The position numbers and the translations under genes were made by a program. From Vibrio plantisponsor (lineage in GTDB: Bacteria > Pseudomonadota > Gammaproteobacteria > Enterobacterales > Vibrionaceae): 64,000 bases of DNA. This document shows positions 50,960 through 58,045 of this stretch, piece by piece (the stretch's first letter is position 1; each line of letters opens with the position of its first letter). Location: the NCBI RefSeq assembly GCF_013041605.1, contig NZ_JABEQC010000003.1:45898-109897 (forward strand). The letters run 5' to 3'. The notes below the pieces were generated by a model. It ran no database searches, was not told the DNA's origin, and saw nothing but the letters and a program-made list of their open reading frames with translations.

Positions 50960-51220
50960 ATGATGACTATCGAAGAAAAGATGAAAGCAGTAGAAGGTGT
51001 AATGGCCCTACGCCCGGCTTCAAGCAAACTCAGCCGAGAAAACAAAAATCCGGAAACAATGAAACGCATGAGCGATTTAGAGTTTCAAAGAGAAATGAAC
51101 GCCATTATGAATGATGAAGCACCAAAAGCTTCCGCTTACTTCTTCCGTAACTCTGAGCCACAAAAAGGCGGAAGTAAAAACTCTTCGTTTAACTCTTATG
51201 CGGGTGCAGATAAGCGATAA
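50960..51220 (+). CDS. Early protein of unknown function (86 residues)
   Basis: Starts in the TGCAATGATG context. MTIEEKMKAVEGVMALRPASS, MSDLEFQREMNAIMNDE and a Ser/Lys/Gly-rich tail. Hydrophilic, no recognised domain. It is flanked by hairpins F and G. Confidence 0.65.
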   Translation: MMTIEEKMKAVEGVMALRPASSKLSRENKNPETMKRMSDLEFQREMNAIMNDEAPKASAYFFRNSEPQKGGSKNSSFNSYAGADKR

Positions 51221-51227
51221 CAACACA

Positions 51228-51248
51228 TGCCCATCTGACCAATGGGCA
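51228..51248 (+). other. CTGACCA hairpin G
   Basis: Perfect 7-bp stem TGCCCAT / ATGGGCA around CTGACCA. TGCAATGA follows 26 bases later. Confidence 0.7.
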
Positions 51249-51278
51249 GTAAACACAACAAATATAGAGAACAGTGCA

Positions 51279-51578
51279 ATGAACTTCGTCGATACCAACT
51301 TCAGTTTTTCTTATACACCACCAAGCTTTTTACCTGGTAACACAAAAGCACGCGCAGAAGAGCAAGCTATTTATGACGCTGAAAAGTACCCAGAATCTTC
51401 AAACACGATTATGTGTCATAACGAAGTGCTGGATTTTTTCCAAAAAGGACGCACCACCATCATCATGTGGCGCAAAGAACGCGGGTTCCCCGAGCCCATC
51501 AGCAAATCACCACTACGTTGGATCCGTTCTGCAGTAATGGAATGGATTGAACATGAAGGTGGATTTAAGGCCAGTTAA
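51279..51578 (+). CDS. AlpA/MerR-like excisionase or regulator
   Basis: 99 residues from the ATG in TGCAATGA. A longer upstream frame overlaps the previous gene and is rejected. The C-terminal 55 residues read as an AlpA-type winged helix: EVLDFFQKGRTTIIMWRKERGFPEP, SPLRWIRSAVMEWIE. AlpA-like proteins act as excisionases or integrase regulators. It is the last gene of the early operon and faces the integrase region, which fits Xis. Confidence 0.75.
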   Translation: MNFVDTNFSFSYTPPSFLPGNTKARAEEQAIYDAEKYPESSNTIMCHNEVLDFFQKGRTTIIMWRKERGFPEPISKSPLRWIRSAVMEWIEHEGGFKAS

Positions 51579-52954
51579 CCATAACCTTCAATAAATTTAG
51601 GCAGCCTCTTATCAAACCCTGTTTCATCTAACCCTTTATTTTCAAACATTGAGAATAGTTGTATGGCAAGAAGTATAGTGGCTGCAGTAAACCTAATAAC
51701 ATCAAAGTCAAAAGTAATTTTCAGAGTACTACCATGAGCTATTGAACTTCTAGCCTTATAAAGCTTGGTTGCTTTTGATTCTACATCCTTGTCATAAGTA
51801 TTTATGATACATACTCTCTTAATAAATATTTCTTTAAATTTCTCACTATTGGCATCACTCTTTTTTGAGTCACTATAAAAATTCACCAGCGATTCAATTG
51901 CTATGGCAAGCTTAACTATTTTAATTTCATAATTTTTCTCATTAATGGCATCAGCAAACCAACGCAAAGAACGTTCAGTTAAACTTGCAACTGTTTTATC
52001 GAAATTATCATTGTTTATTATTTTAGACGGGATACTAAACAATAAATTATGCAGAACCACTTGTTCTGAAAAATCGTTTTCAAAAACATCCCAGAATTGC
52101 TTACACTTATCTGCATTATAATGGAATTTATACAATCGATTGCCTTCTAAGGTTTCACCTTTCTTTCCAGAGGAAAAATAATGTAGGTAATGTGGATTAT
52201 AATCTTCGTCCTTTATAAAAGGACCATTAGTATTGTCGTTGCCCAGATAAACGCCATACAAACAAGTTAGTAAATTAGTCGTTGCTTCTCTTGCCCTTAT
52301 AGCTCTGGTACTAGAGTATTCTTTAGAAGACTTAACACTTGAAATAATGTGAATACTATAATTTGGCTCAAATGTTCTGCTATGCATATATTGCTCAAGA
52401 TCCCGACCTTCTAATTCGAGATTGTCTTCTTTTACCAAATTAATGTCTTTATACAGAGACAAATTGCGTTCCAATCCAAAAACATGTATTGGAAACTTAA
52501 ATTCATACTTATAAAACTGTTTTTTTAAAATAGATACCCGTTCTTTAAGGATATTCTTCAAAACATTTCTTTGCTCTGATTCGCTAGGAAGAGGTTCGGA
52601 GTAAAGAATTTCACTAGTCGACGCAAATACTATTGCATCTACTACGTTGTATACTTCATTGGGTAAGCAGAGTAATCGATTAGATCTAATTATTAGTTCC
52701 GCTATTTTATGAGTAATGTCTATCGTTTTTCTGTTTTTATAGAGTTGACGAACAACTGGTAATCCTTGATTGTCCCTTTTTTGTATTCGCTCATACTCAG
52801 TTTCCGTAGATGGATTTATGATATTTCCGAAAATAAATTCTGAATGCTTAAGGTATTCAGTCGAATTTTCGTTGTATTTCATAAGTTCATTAAAGTACTC
52901 ATGGCATAGTTCTTCAAATAGCATGCATAGAGCATTTGAAATCTGAACATTCAT
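51575..52954 (-). CDS. Apea-like HEPN protein, prophage cargo
   Basis: 459 residues. The C-terminal third holds a HEPN pattern: VKLAIAIESLVNFYSDSKK near residue 350 and KLYKARSSIAHGS near 410, where RSSIAH is the R-x4-H RNase motif. The N-terminal 300 residues are unrecognised. It is low in GC by eye and placed between excisionase and integrase, overlapping the xis 3' end by 4 bases. Such genes are often abortive-infection RNases. Defence function is inferred. Confidence 0.72.
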   Translation of the reverse strand: MNVQISNALCMLFEELCHEYFNELMKYNENSTEYLKHSEFIFGNIINPSTETEYERIQKRDNQGLPVVRQLYKNRKTIDITHKIAELIIRSNRLLCLPNEVYNVVDAIVFASTSEILYSEPLPSESEQRNVLKNILKERVSILKKQFYKYEFKFPIHVFGLERNLSLYKDINLVKEDNLELEGRDLEQYMHSRTFEPNYSIHIISSVKSSKEYSSTRAIRAREATTNLLTCLYGVYLGNDNTNGPFIKDEDYNPHYLHYFSSGKKGETLEGNRLYKFHYNADKCKQFWDVFENDFSEQVVLHNLLFSIPSKIINNDNFDKTVASLTERSLRWFADAINEKNYEIKIVKLAIAIESLVNFYSDSKKSDANSEKFKEIFIKRVCIINTYDKDVESKATKLYKARSSIAHGSTLKITFDFDVIRFTAATILLAIQLFSMFENKGLDETGFDKRLPKFIEGYG

Positions 52955-52983
52955 ATTCTTCTCTCTTCATCAAAGATTTCATT

Positions 52984-54168
52984 CTAAGTTCCGCTGTTCA
53001 GCTCTTTCTTAACCTGAATGAAAAGGGATTCAGCAAAGCCCTCGTAAGCGTCTTTTTGTTCACTTAGCCAATCATGCTTGTTGTACACGGCCAATACCCC
53101 GCCCAAATCATGACCCAGCATTTTCTCTACCACATGCGGAGCGGTACCAAGTTCAGAACAGATAGTGGAAATGCTGCGTCTAAAATCATGCGTTCGCCAG
53201 TGCGACAAAGGTAAAGTTTCACGAATTCTTCTTATATATTTGTTTGCAGCTGAGATAGAAAGCGGAACATTTAACGAAGCACCAGGGAATAGAAACCCAT
53301 CGTAGATATTCATAAGACGTTCCAGCATAGGCTTAATATGCTTAGGAATTGGACGACGAATAGTGTTATTCATCTTGCTAATCTCTGGCGGTACAGTCCA
53401 AACATCATTAACCATATCGAAATGCTCTTTACGCGCCAGGCGTAACTCTGAAATTCGATTTCCCCAAAGCATTGTCATCAGGTGAAGGTTCTTGGTTGAA
53501 GTCCCGGCTTTACTTCTTTCTATCGCTATCCATACTTTTGCAAGTTCGGGCAAACTCAGAACCCGGTCACCGGCTTTAGGCGCTTCACCAACATCTTGCT
53601 GCTTAATCTTTTCAAAATGAGTACCATCAATTAAAAATTTAGATTTGCAGTAGCTCAGACATGCACGCATTTTGGAAAATGCCGAATTGGCTGTTTTAGG
53701 GTTTTTCTTGGCTATCTCGTCAAACCAAACCATCCATTCCCGGGCAGTAATCTTTTCTACATCAACATCATGAAACGCCGGGTAGAAATAATTTTTAGCT
53801 ACAGATTCATATAGAACTCGCGTCCCTTCTTTTAAGGTAGACACTTTGTTATCAAACCAATAATCAAGACATTGCTTTAGCGTTACAAAATCAGTTTCCC
53901 CTGTTAAAGCTATTTCAGGGTTTCGCCCTTCTTCTTTTAGCTCCAACATTCGTTTGTGGATCTGCCTTGCTTGCTTTAGACTGACCCGAGGATACTTGCC
54001 GATACGGATGCGTTTGTTCTTCCCATTGAATCGGCATCGATATTGAAACGTGATATTGGCTTTGGGTGAAACCTTAGCAACAAGTCCTTCTCCATCATTT
54101 AGCTCTGATGGTCCGTTGTATTCACTAAGCTTCTCAATTGATTTAAGTTGCTTGTCTGTAATGCTCAT
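52984..54168 (-). CDS. int: Prophage integrase (P4-type tyrosine recombinase)
   Basis: 394 residues from the ATG at 54168, with AAGG upstream. N-terminal DUF4102-type arm-binding domain (DGEGLVAKVSPKANITFQYR, RIRIGKYPRVSLKQARQIHK). Catalytic residues: Arg in NRISELRLAR near 237, HDFRR near 325, His in MLGHDLGG near 352 and Tyr in LAVYNKHDW near 361. It lies next to attR with candidate arm sites just upstream, so it is the enzyme that recombined at sbcB. Confidence 0.92.
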   Translation of the reverse strand: MSITDKQLKSIEKLSEYNGPSELNDGEGLVAKVSPKANITFQYRCRFNGKNKRIRIGKYPRVSLKQARQIHKRMLELKEEGRNPEIALTGETDFVTLKQCLDYWFDNKVSTLKEGTRVLYESVAKNYFYPAFHDVDVEKITAREWMVWFDEIAKKNPKTANSAFSKMRACLSYCKSKFLIDGTHFEKIKQQDVGEAPKAGDRVLSLPELAKVWIAIERSKAGTSTKNLHLMTMLWGNRISELRLARKEHFDMVNDVWTVPPEISKMNNTIRRPIPKHIKPMLERLMNIYDGFLFPGASLNVPLSISAANKYIRRIRETLPLSHWRTHDFRRSISTICSELGTAPHVVEKMLGHDLGGVLAVYNKHDWLSEQKDAYEGFAESLFIQVKKELNSGT

Positions 54169-54180
54169 TCTATACCTTAA

Positions 54181-54230
54181 AAATTTGGACGCAGCACTTA
54201 CAAAAAACGGACACACATTTAGACGCAAGT
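54181..54230. other. Candidate integrase arm-type sites, right
   Basis: AATTTGGACGCA (54182-54193), GGACACACATTT (54209-54220) and AGACGCAA (54221-54228) repeat motifs found just inside attL (11598-11620). Confidence 0.45.
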
Positions 54231-54348
54231 GCAAATGTAAAACGCGAGAAAACTTAAAAAACTATAGAAAAAGATATCACAAGAAATAACTCTAATCGAT
54301 TGCTATTAAAGGCTTATTTTGACAGTTACAACAAAAGTTCAAAATTCA

Positions 54349-55773
54349 ATGAAAACTGATGAACAACCAACATTCTTCTTCTTCGATTATGAGACTTGGG
54401 GCACTAACCCAGCGAAAGATCGTCCTAGTCAGTTTGCTGGCGTACGTACCGATATGGATTTTAATATTATCGGCGAACCATTAATTATCTACTGCCAATT
54501 ACCTAGCGATTATTTACCTGCACCAGAGGCAGCGCTAATAACGGGTATCACCCCGCAGAAGGCGATGGCTCAAGGTCTACCTGAGCCCGAGTTCATTGCT
54601 CGTATTCATCAAGAACTTTCTCAGCCAAATACCACCAGCCTTGGTTACAACAGCATTCGCTTCGATGACGAAGTCACGCGTTACACTTGCTATCGCAACT
54701 TTTTCGATCCGTATTCTTGGAGCTGGCAGAACGGCAATTCACGTTGGGACTTACTCGATGTGATGCGTGCTTGCCATGCCCTTCGTCCTGAAGGCATTGT
54801 TTGGCCTGAAAACGGAGAAGGGTTTACAAGTTTCAAACTGGAACATCTGTCAAAAGCCAATGGTATTGAACACGAAAATGCGCATGATGCGATGGCTGAC
54901 GTGATTGCTACTATTGAGCTGGCTAAGAAAGTCAAAGCTGCACAACCAAAGCTGTTTGATTACTTTTTTACCATGCGCCATAAACGCAAACTCAATGAGT
55001 TAGTGGATATCGTCAACATGACACCACTGATGCATGTTTCTGGAATGTTAGGCAGAGAATGCCAATACACCAGTTGGATAGTACCTATTGCTTGGCATCC
55101 AACTAATCAAAATGCTGTGATTGTGGCTGACTTAGCCAAAGATCCTCAGCCTTTAATTGAGCTTTCCAGTGAAGAACTGCATACGCGTCTTTATACCAAA
55201 CGTGATGAACTTGCGCCCGACGAACTGCCTGTTCCTGTCAAATTGGTTCATCTCAACAAGTGCCCTATTCTTGCACCAGCTAAGACGTTGACCGCTGAAA
55301 ACGCTGAGAAGATAGGCATCAATCGCGAACAGTGTTTAGCGAACTTAGCACTGATTCGCCAGCATCCTGAGATCCGAGAAAAGCTGGTTGCACTGTTTTC
55401 GATTGAACGTGAATTTGAACAGAGCACCGATGTTGATACGCAGTTATACGATGGTTTCTTCTCTCCTGCGGACAAAGCGTCGATGGAGATTATTCGCAGT
55501 ACCCCACCGGAAAATTTGGCGGCACTGGGCATCACTTTTGCCGACAAAAGAATCGAGCCTTTATTATTCCGTTATCGTGCTCGTCACTTCCCATGGACAC
55601 TGGATGAAAATGAACAGCGCCGCTGGGCGAATCACTGTCGTGATTTTTATGAGTCGCGAATTGAAGATTACATGCTCAATTTAGAAAACTTAGTTCATGA
55701 GCATGAGAGTGACGAAAAGAAAATCGCTATTTTAAAATCTGTCTATCAATACGTCTCAAAACTCGTTTCCTAG
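54349..55773 (+). CDS. sbcB: Exonuclease I, 5' end rebuilt by the prophage
   Basis: 474 residues from the ATG at 54349. DEDD-type 3'-5' single-strand exonuclease: [10 protein letters not shown] at 9-18 (Asp13, Glu15), [15 protein letters not shown] near 100, [17 protein letters not shown] near 180 and the long SH3-like/helical C-terminal parts. Length matches E. coli ExoI (475). The first 8 codons (MKTDEQPT) come from the prophage and replace MQQENSPT. The join lies in the attR core. It should stay active, but its transcription now starts inside the prophage. Confidence 0.95.
   Translation: MKTDEQPTFFFFDYETWGTNPAKDRPSQFAGVRTDMDFNIIGEPLIIYCQLPSDYLPAPEAALITGITPQKAMAQGLPEPEFIARIHQELSQPNTTSLGYNSIRFDDEVTRYTCYRNFFDPYSWSWQNGNSRWDLLDVMRACHALRPEGIVWPENGEGFTSFKLEHLSKANGIEHENAHDAMADVIATIELAKKVKAAQPKLFDYFFTMRHKRKLNELVDIVNMTPLMHVSGMLGRECQYTSWIVPIAWHPTNQNAVIVADLAKDPQPLIELSSEELHTRLYTKRDELAPDELPVPVKLVHLNKCPILAPAKTLTAENAEKIGINREQCLANLALIRQHPEIREKLVALFSIEREFEQSTDVDTQLYDGFFSPADKASMEIIRSTPPENLAALGITFADKRIEPLLFRYRARHFPWTLDENEQRRWANHCRDFYESRIEDYMLNLENLVHEHESDEKKIAILKSVYQYVSKLVS
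54367..54390. repeat. attR: prophage attachment site, right copy
   Basis: Core CTTCTTCTTCGATTAT at 54375-54390, identical to 11524-11539. It codes for FFFDY of the exonuclease I active site. Confidence 0.88.
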
Positions 55774-55822
55774 GGGCTATGTCCCTAGGTTTATCTATAC
55801 ATATAAATGGCAACAACGTTTC

Positions 55823-56188
55823 ATGGCTCAAACCGCACTTAAATACCTAGTCTCAATGGGAATGATATTTCTCTGTTTGCTGGCAGGTAATAATCTTCAA
55901 TCTTGGTTAGGCATTTCTATCCCTGGCAGTATTATTGGCATGCTGATCCTGTTTGGCCTCATGTCGAGCGGACTCTTACCGTCATCTTGGGTGAAACCAA
56001 GTGCGAGTTTATTCATTCGCTACATGGTTCTGCTTTTCATCCCGACCAGTGTCGGCCTTATGGTGCACTTCGATATACTGATAAACAACATTTGGTCTAT
56101 CTTAGCCAGTGCCATCGGTGGCACTACATTAGTGCTTGTGATCTTAGCCTTCTCTCTTGATCGCATTTTGAAAAAGGGAGGCAAATAA
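55823..56188 (+). CDS. CidA/LrgA-family membrane protein
   Basis: 121 residues with four hydrophobic segments. [23 protein letters not shown] and [21 protein letters not shown] are the LrgA/CidA signature (holin-like, inner membrane). In bacteria these pair with LrgB/CidB to move small metabolites or control murein hydrolases. It overlaps lrgB-like as TAATG. Confidence 0.9.
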   Translation: MAQTALKYLVSMGMIFLCLLAGNNLQSWLGISIPGSIIGMLILFGLMSSGLLPSSWVKPSASLFIRYMVLLFIPTSVGLMVHFDILINNIWSILASAIGGTTLVLVILAFSLDRILKKGGK

Positions 56189-56865
56189 TGTGGTTGCTAG
56201 TCACTATCGCGGTGTTCTTTGTTTCTAGGTGGATTGCTCGCAAGCTAAATTCTCCGTTTGCCAACCCACTGTTGATCAGCATAGGTCTAATCATCCCTGC
56301 GCTGATGTTGCTGAAAGTCCCCTACGAGACTTACGAGCTAGACAACCTATGGGTGAACTACATGCTTCAACCCGCCGTCGTTGCGTTAGCTTACCCTTTG
56401 TATGAACAACTTCCTCAGATTCGTGCAAATTGGAAAATCATCATGCTCGCCTGTGGTGTGGGAAGCGTGCTTTCTATGCTGACAACAGGGATCATTGCCG
56501 CGTTAATGAATGTTGATATCGCTTTAATTGCAGCACTCATGGGTAAATCTGTCACCACACCGATAGCGATGGAAGTCGCAAACAATTTAGGTGGAGAACC
56601 GGCAATTGCAGCCATCATGGTTCTGCTGGTTGGCGTATTTGGCGCCATTGTGGCATACCCAATATATAACATGCTGAATATTACACATCCCATTGCTCGA
56701 GGATTAACCATGGGTAATGTCTCCCACGCCCTAGGCACAGCCACTTGTGCGGAAAAAGATCAGAAAGACGCGGCTTTTAGTTCACTCGCTCTGGTCGTCT
56801 GCGGTGTCATTACCTCTGTTCTTGCCCCGAGTTTATTTGCTTTTGTTCTTTGGTTTGTTCACTAA
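56188..56865 (+). CDS. CidB/LrgB-family membrane protein
   Basis: 225 residues, about seven membrane segments. FANPLLISIGLIIPALM, LQPAVVALAYPLYEQLPQIRANW, GKSVTTPIAMEVANNLGG and HALGTATCAEKDQKDAAFSSLAL are LrgB hallmarks. Partner of the gene before it, translationally coupled. Confidence 0.9.
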   Translation: MWLLVTIAVFFVSRWIARKLNSPFANPLLISIGLIIPALMLLKVPYETYELDNLWVNYMLQPAVVALAYPLYEQLPQIRANWKIIMLACGVGSVLSMLTTGIIAALMNVDIALIAALMGKSVTTPIAMEVANNLGGEPAIAAIMVLLVGVFGAIVAYPIYNMLNITHPIARGLTMGNVSHALGTATCAEKDQKDAAFSSLALVVCGVITSVLAPSLFAFVLWFVH

Positions 56866-56890
56866 CTAATAGACATATCTATTTAACTTT

Positions 56891-56925
56891 AGGCTCAGAC
56901 TGCATTTACTGTAGATTCTGAGCCT
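56891..56925 (+). terminator. Hairpin after lrgAB
   Basis: AGGCTCAGA / TCTGAGCCT stem with a 17-base loop, followed by a short T stretch. A moderate terminator. Confidence 0.55.
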
Positions 56926-57070
56926 TATTCCTACCTATCAACCTCACATGTGTGACATCACTCTAATTATGTAAACATGTAATACGTTGCATTCGATAAT
57001 GAGATTTTGATCGCAGTAAATCTAGTATATTCCCCTAAACTAAAGCTCAATGCATTAATTAGGAATATCT

Positions 57071-57958
57071 ATGAAAGGCCGTATTGAACAGGCATTAGCA
57101 GACATGCAACGACCGATGGCGGAGTTTTTATCGCCAATCGTATTAGCTGATGAGTTTGACGCTACTCTATCTCCTGACCAATTTAAGCAACTACTTTCCG
57201 TTACAGGAATGAGTGACGCAGACCTTCGTATTGAATTACTGCCTCTTGCGGCAGCATATGCTTACGTACCTATTTCGAAATTTTATGTTGGAGCTCTAGC
57301 TCGTGGGTTGTCTGGCCGCATCTATTTCGGCGGCAACATGGAATTCTCCAAAGTTCAGATGGGACAAACCATTCACGCAGAACAAGCAGCCATAAGCCAT
57401 GCTTGGATGAAGGGTGAAGAAGGCATCAGTGATATCACTGTGAACTACAGTCCTTGCGGTCACTGTCGCCAGTTCATGAACGAGCTTACCACCTCGAAAA
57501 GCTTGATGATTCAGTTACCAAAACGTGATGCCAACTCTCTGCAATACTACTTGCCAGAATCTTTTGGTCCTGCCGACCTAGGTATCACTCAAGTGCTAAT
57601 GAACAAAAGCGACCACGGTTACAAATGCGAGGAATTAGACCCGCTGATGCAATCGGCCGTAGCGGCACTCAACAGCAGCTATGCCCCTTACTCTGAAAAC
57701 TTAAGTGGTGTGGCATTGAAATCGTCGTCCGGTAAAACTTATTTGGGCGCGTATGCGGAAAACGCAGCGTTTAACCCAAGCCTGCCGCCACTGCAAGTCG
57801 CTTTGATTCAGATGAGAATGGCTGGCGAATCTTTCGACAACATTGAAGCGGCCACTCTGGCTGAGCTTGAGAAAGGCAGCGTGAGTCACTTTGTTGATAC
57901 TCAAGCGACGCTTGCGTCACTGAGTTCATCTTTGCCACTAAGCTACATCGCACTTTAA
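57071..57958 (+). CDS. cdd: Cytidine deaminase
   Basis: 295 residues, the E. coli-type two-domain length. Active site [13 protein letters not shown] near 101-113 (His and Glu) and the zinc Cys pair in [14 protein letters not shown] near 126-139. The C-terminal half is a catalytically inactive deaminase-fold copy ([14 protein letters not shown]). It deaminates cytidine and deoxycytidine in pyrimidine salvage. AGGAATATCT precedes the start. Confidence 0.95.
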   Translation: MKGRIEQALADMQRPMAEFLSPIVLADEFDATLSPDQFKQLLSVTGMSDADLRIELLPLAAAYAYVPISKFYVGALARGLSGRIYFGGNMEFSKVQMGQTIHAEQAAISHAWMKGEEGISDITVNYSPCGHCRQFMNELTTSKSLMIQLPKRDANSLQYYLPESFGPADLGITQVLMNKSDHGYKCEELDPLMQSAVAALNSSYAPYSENLSGVALKSSSGKTYLGAYAENAAFNPSLPPLQVALIQMRMAGESFDNIEAATLAELEKGSVSHFVDTQATLASLSSSLPLSYIAL

Positions 57959-57975
57959 CAGTAGCTTAGTCATGT

Positions 57976-58001
57976 AAAAGCCAGACTCTTGTCTGGCTTT
58001 T
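57976..58001. terminator. Terminator between cdd and the converging EAL gene
   Basis: AAAAGCCAGAC-TCTT-GTCTGGCTTTTTT. It can act in both directions. Confidence 0.9.
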
Positions 58002-58045
58002 TTGTTGTCTGCGACTTTTTCTGCTCACCTGCTTTTTCTAATCAC

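Larger units (their letters stand above)
11524..54390. mobile_element. Temperate prophage (lambda-like head and regulation, P2-like tail), about 42.9 kb, integrated in the 5' end of sbcB
   Basis: Bounded by direct repeats attL and attR. The integrase gene lies next to attR. Modules seen are an accessory left arm, P2-like contractile tail, lambda-like head, lysis, late promoter with antitermination, PARIS-like cargo, replication with iterons, a CI/Cro switch, an early operon, excisionase and integrase. All essential modules look open. I saw no frameshifted structural genes other than the programmed E/E' shift, so the element may be inducible. Everything between the two att copies should be foreign to the chromosome. 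The flanking sbcB fragments join back into one gene when it is removed on paper. Confidence 0.9.
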
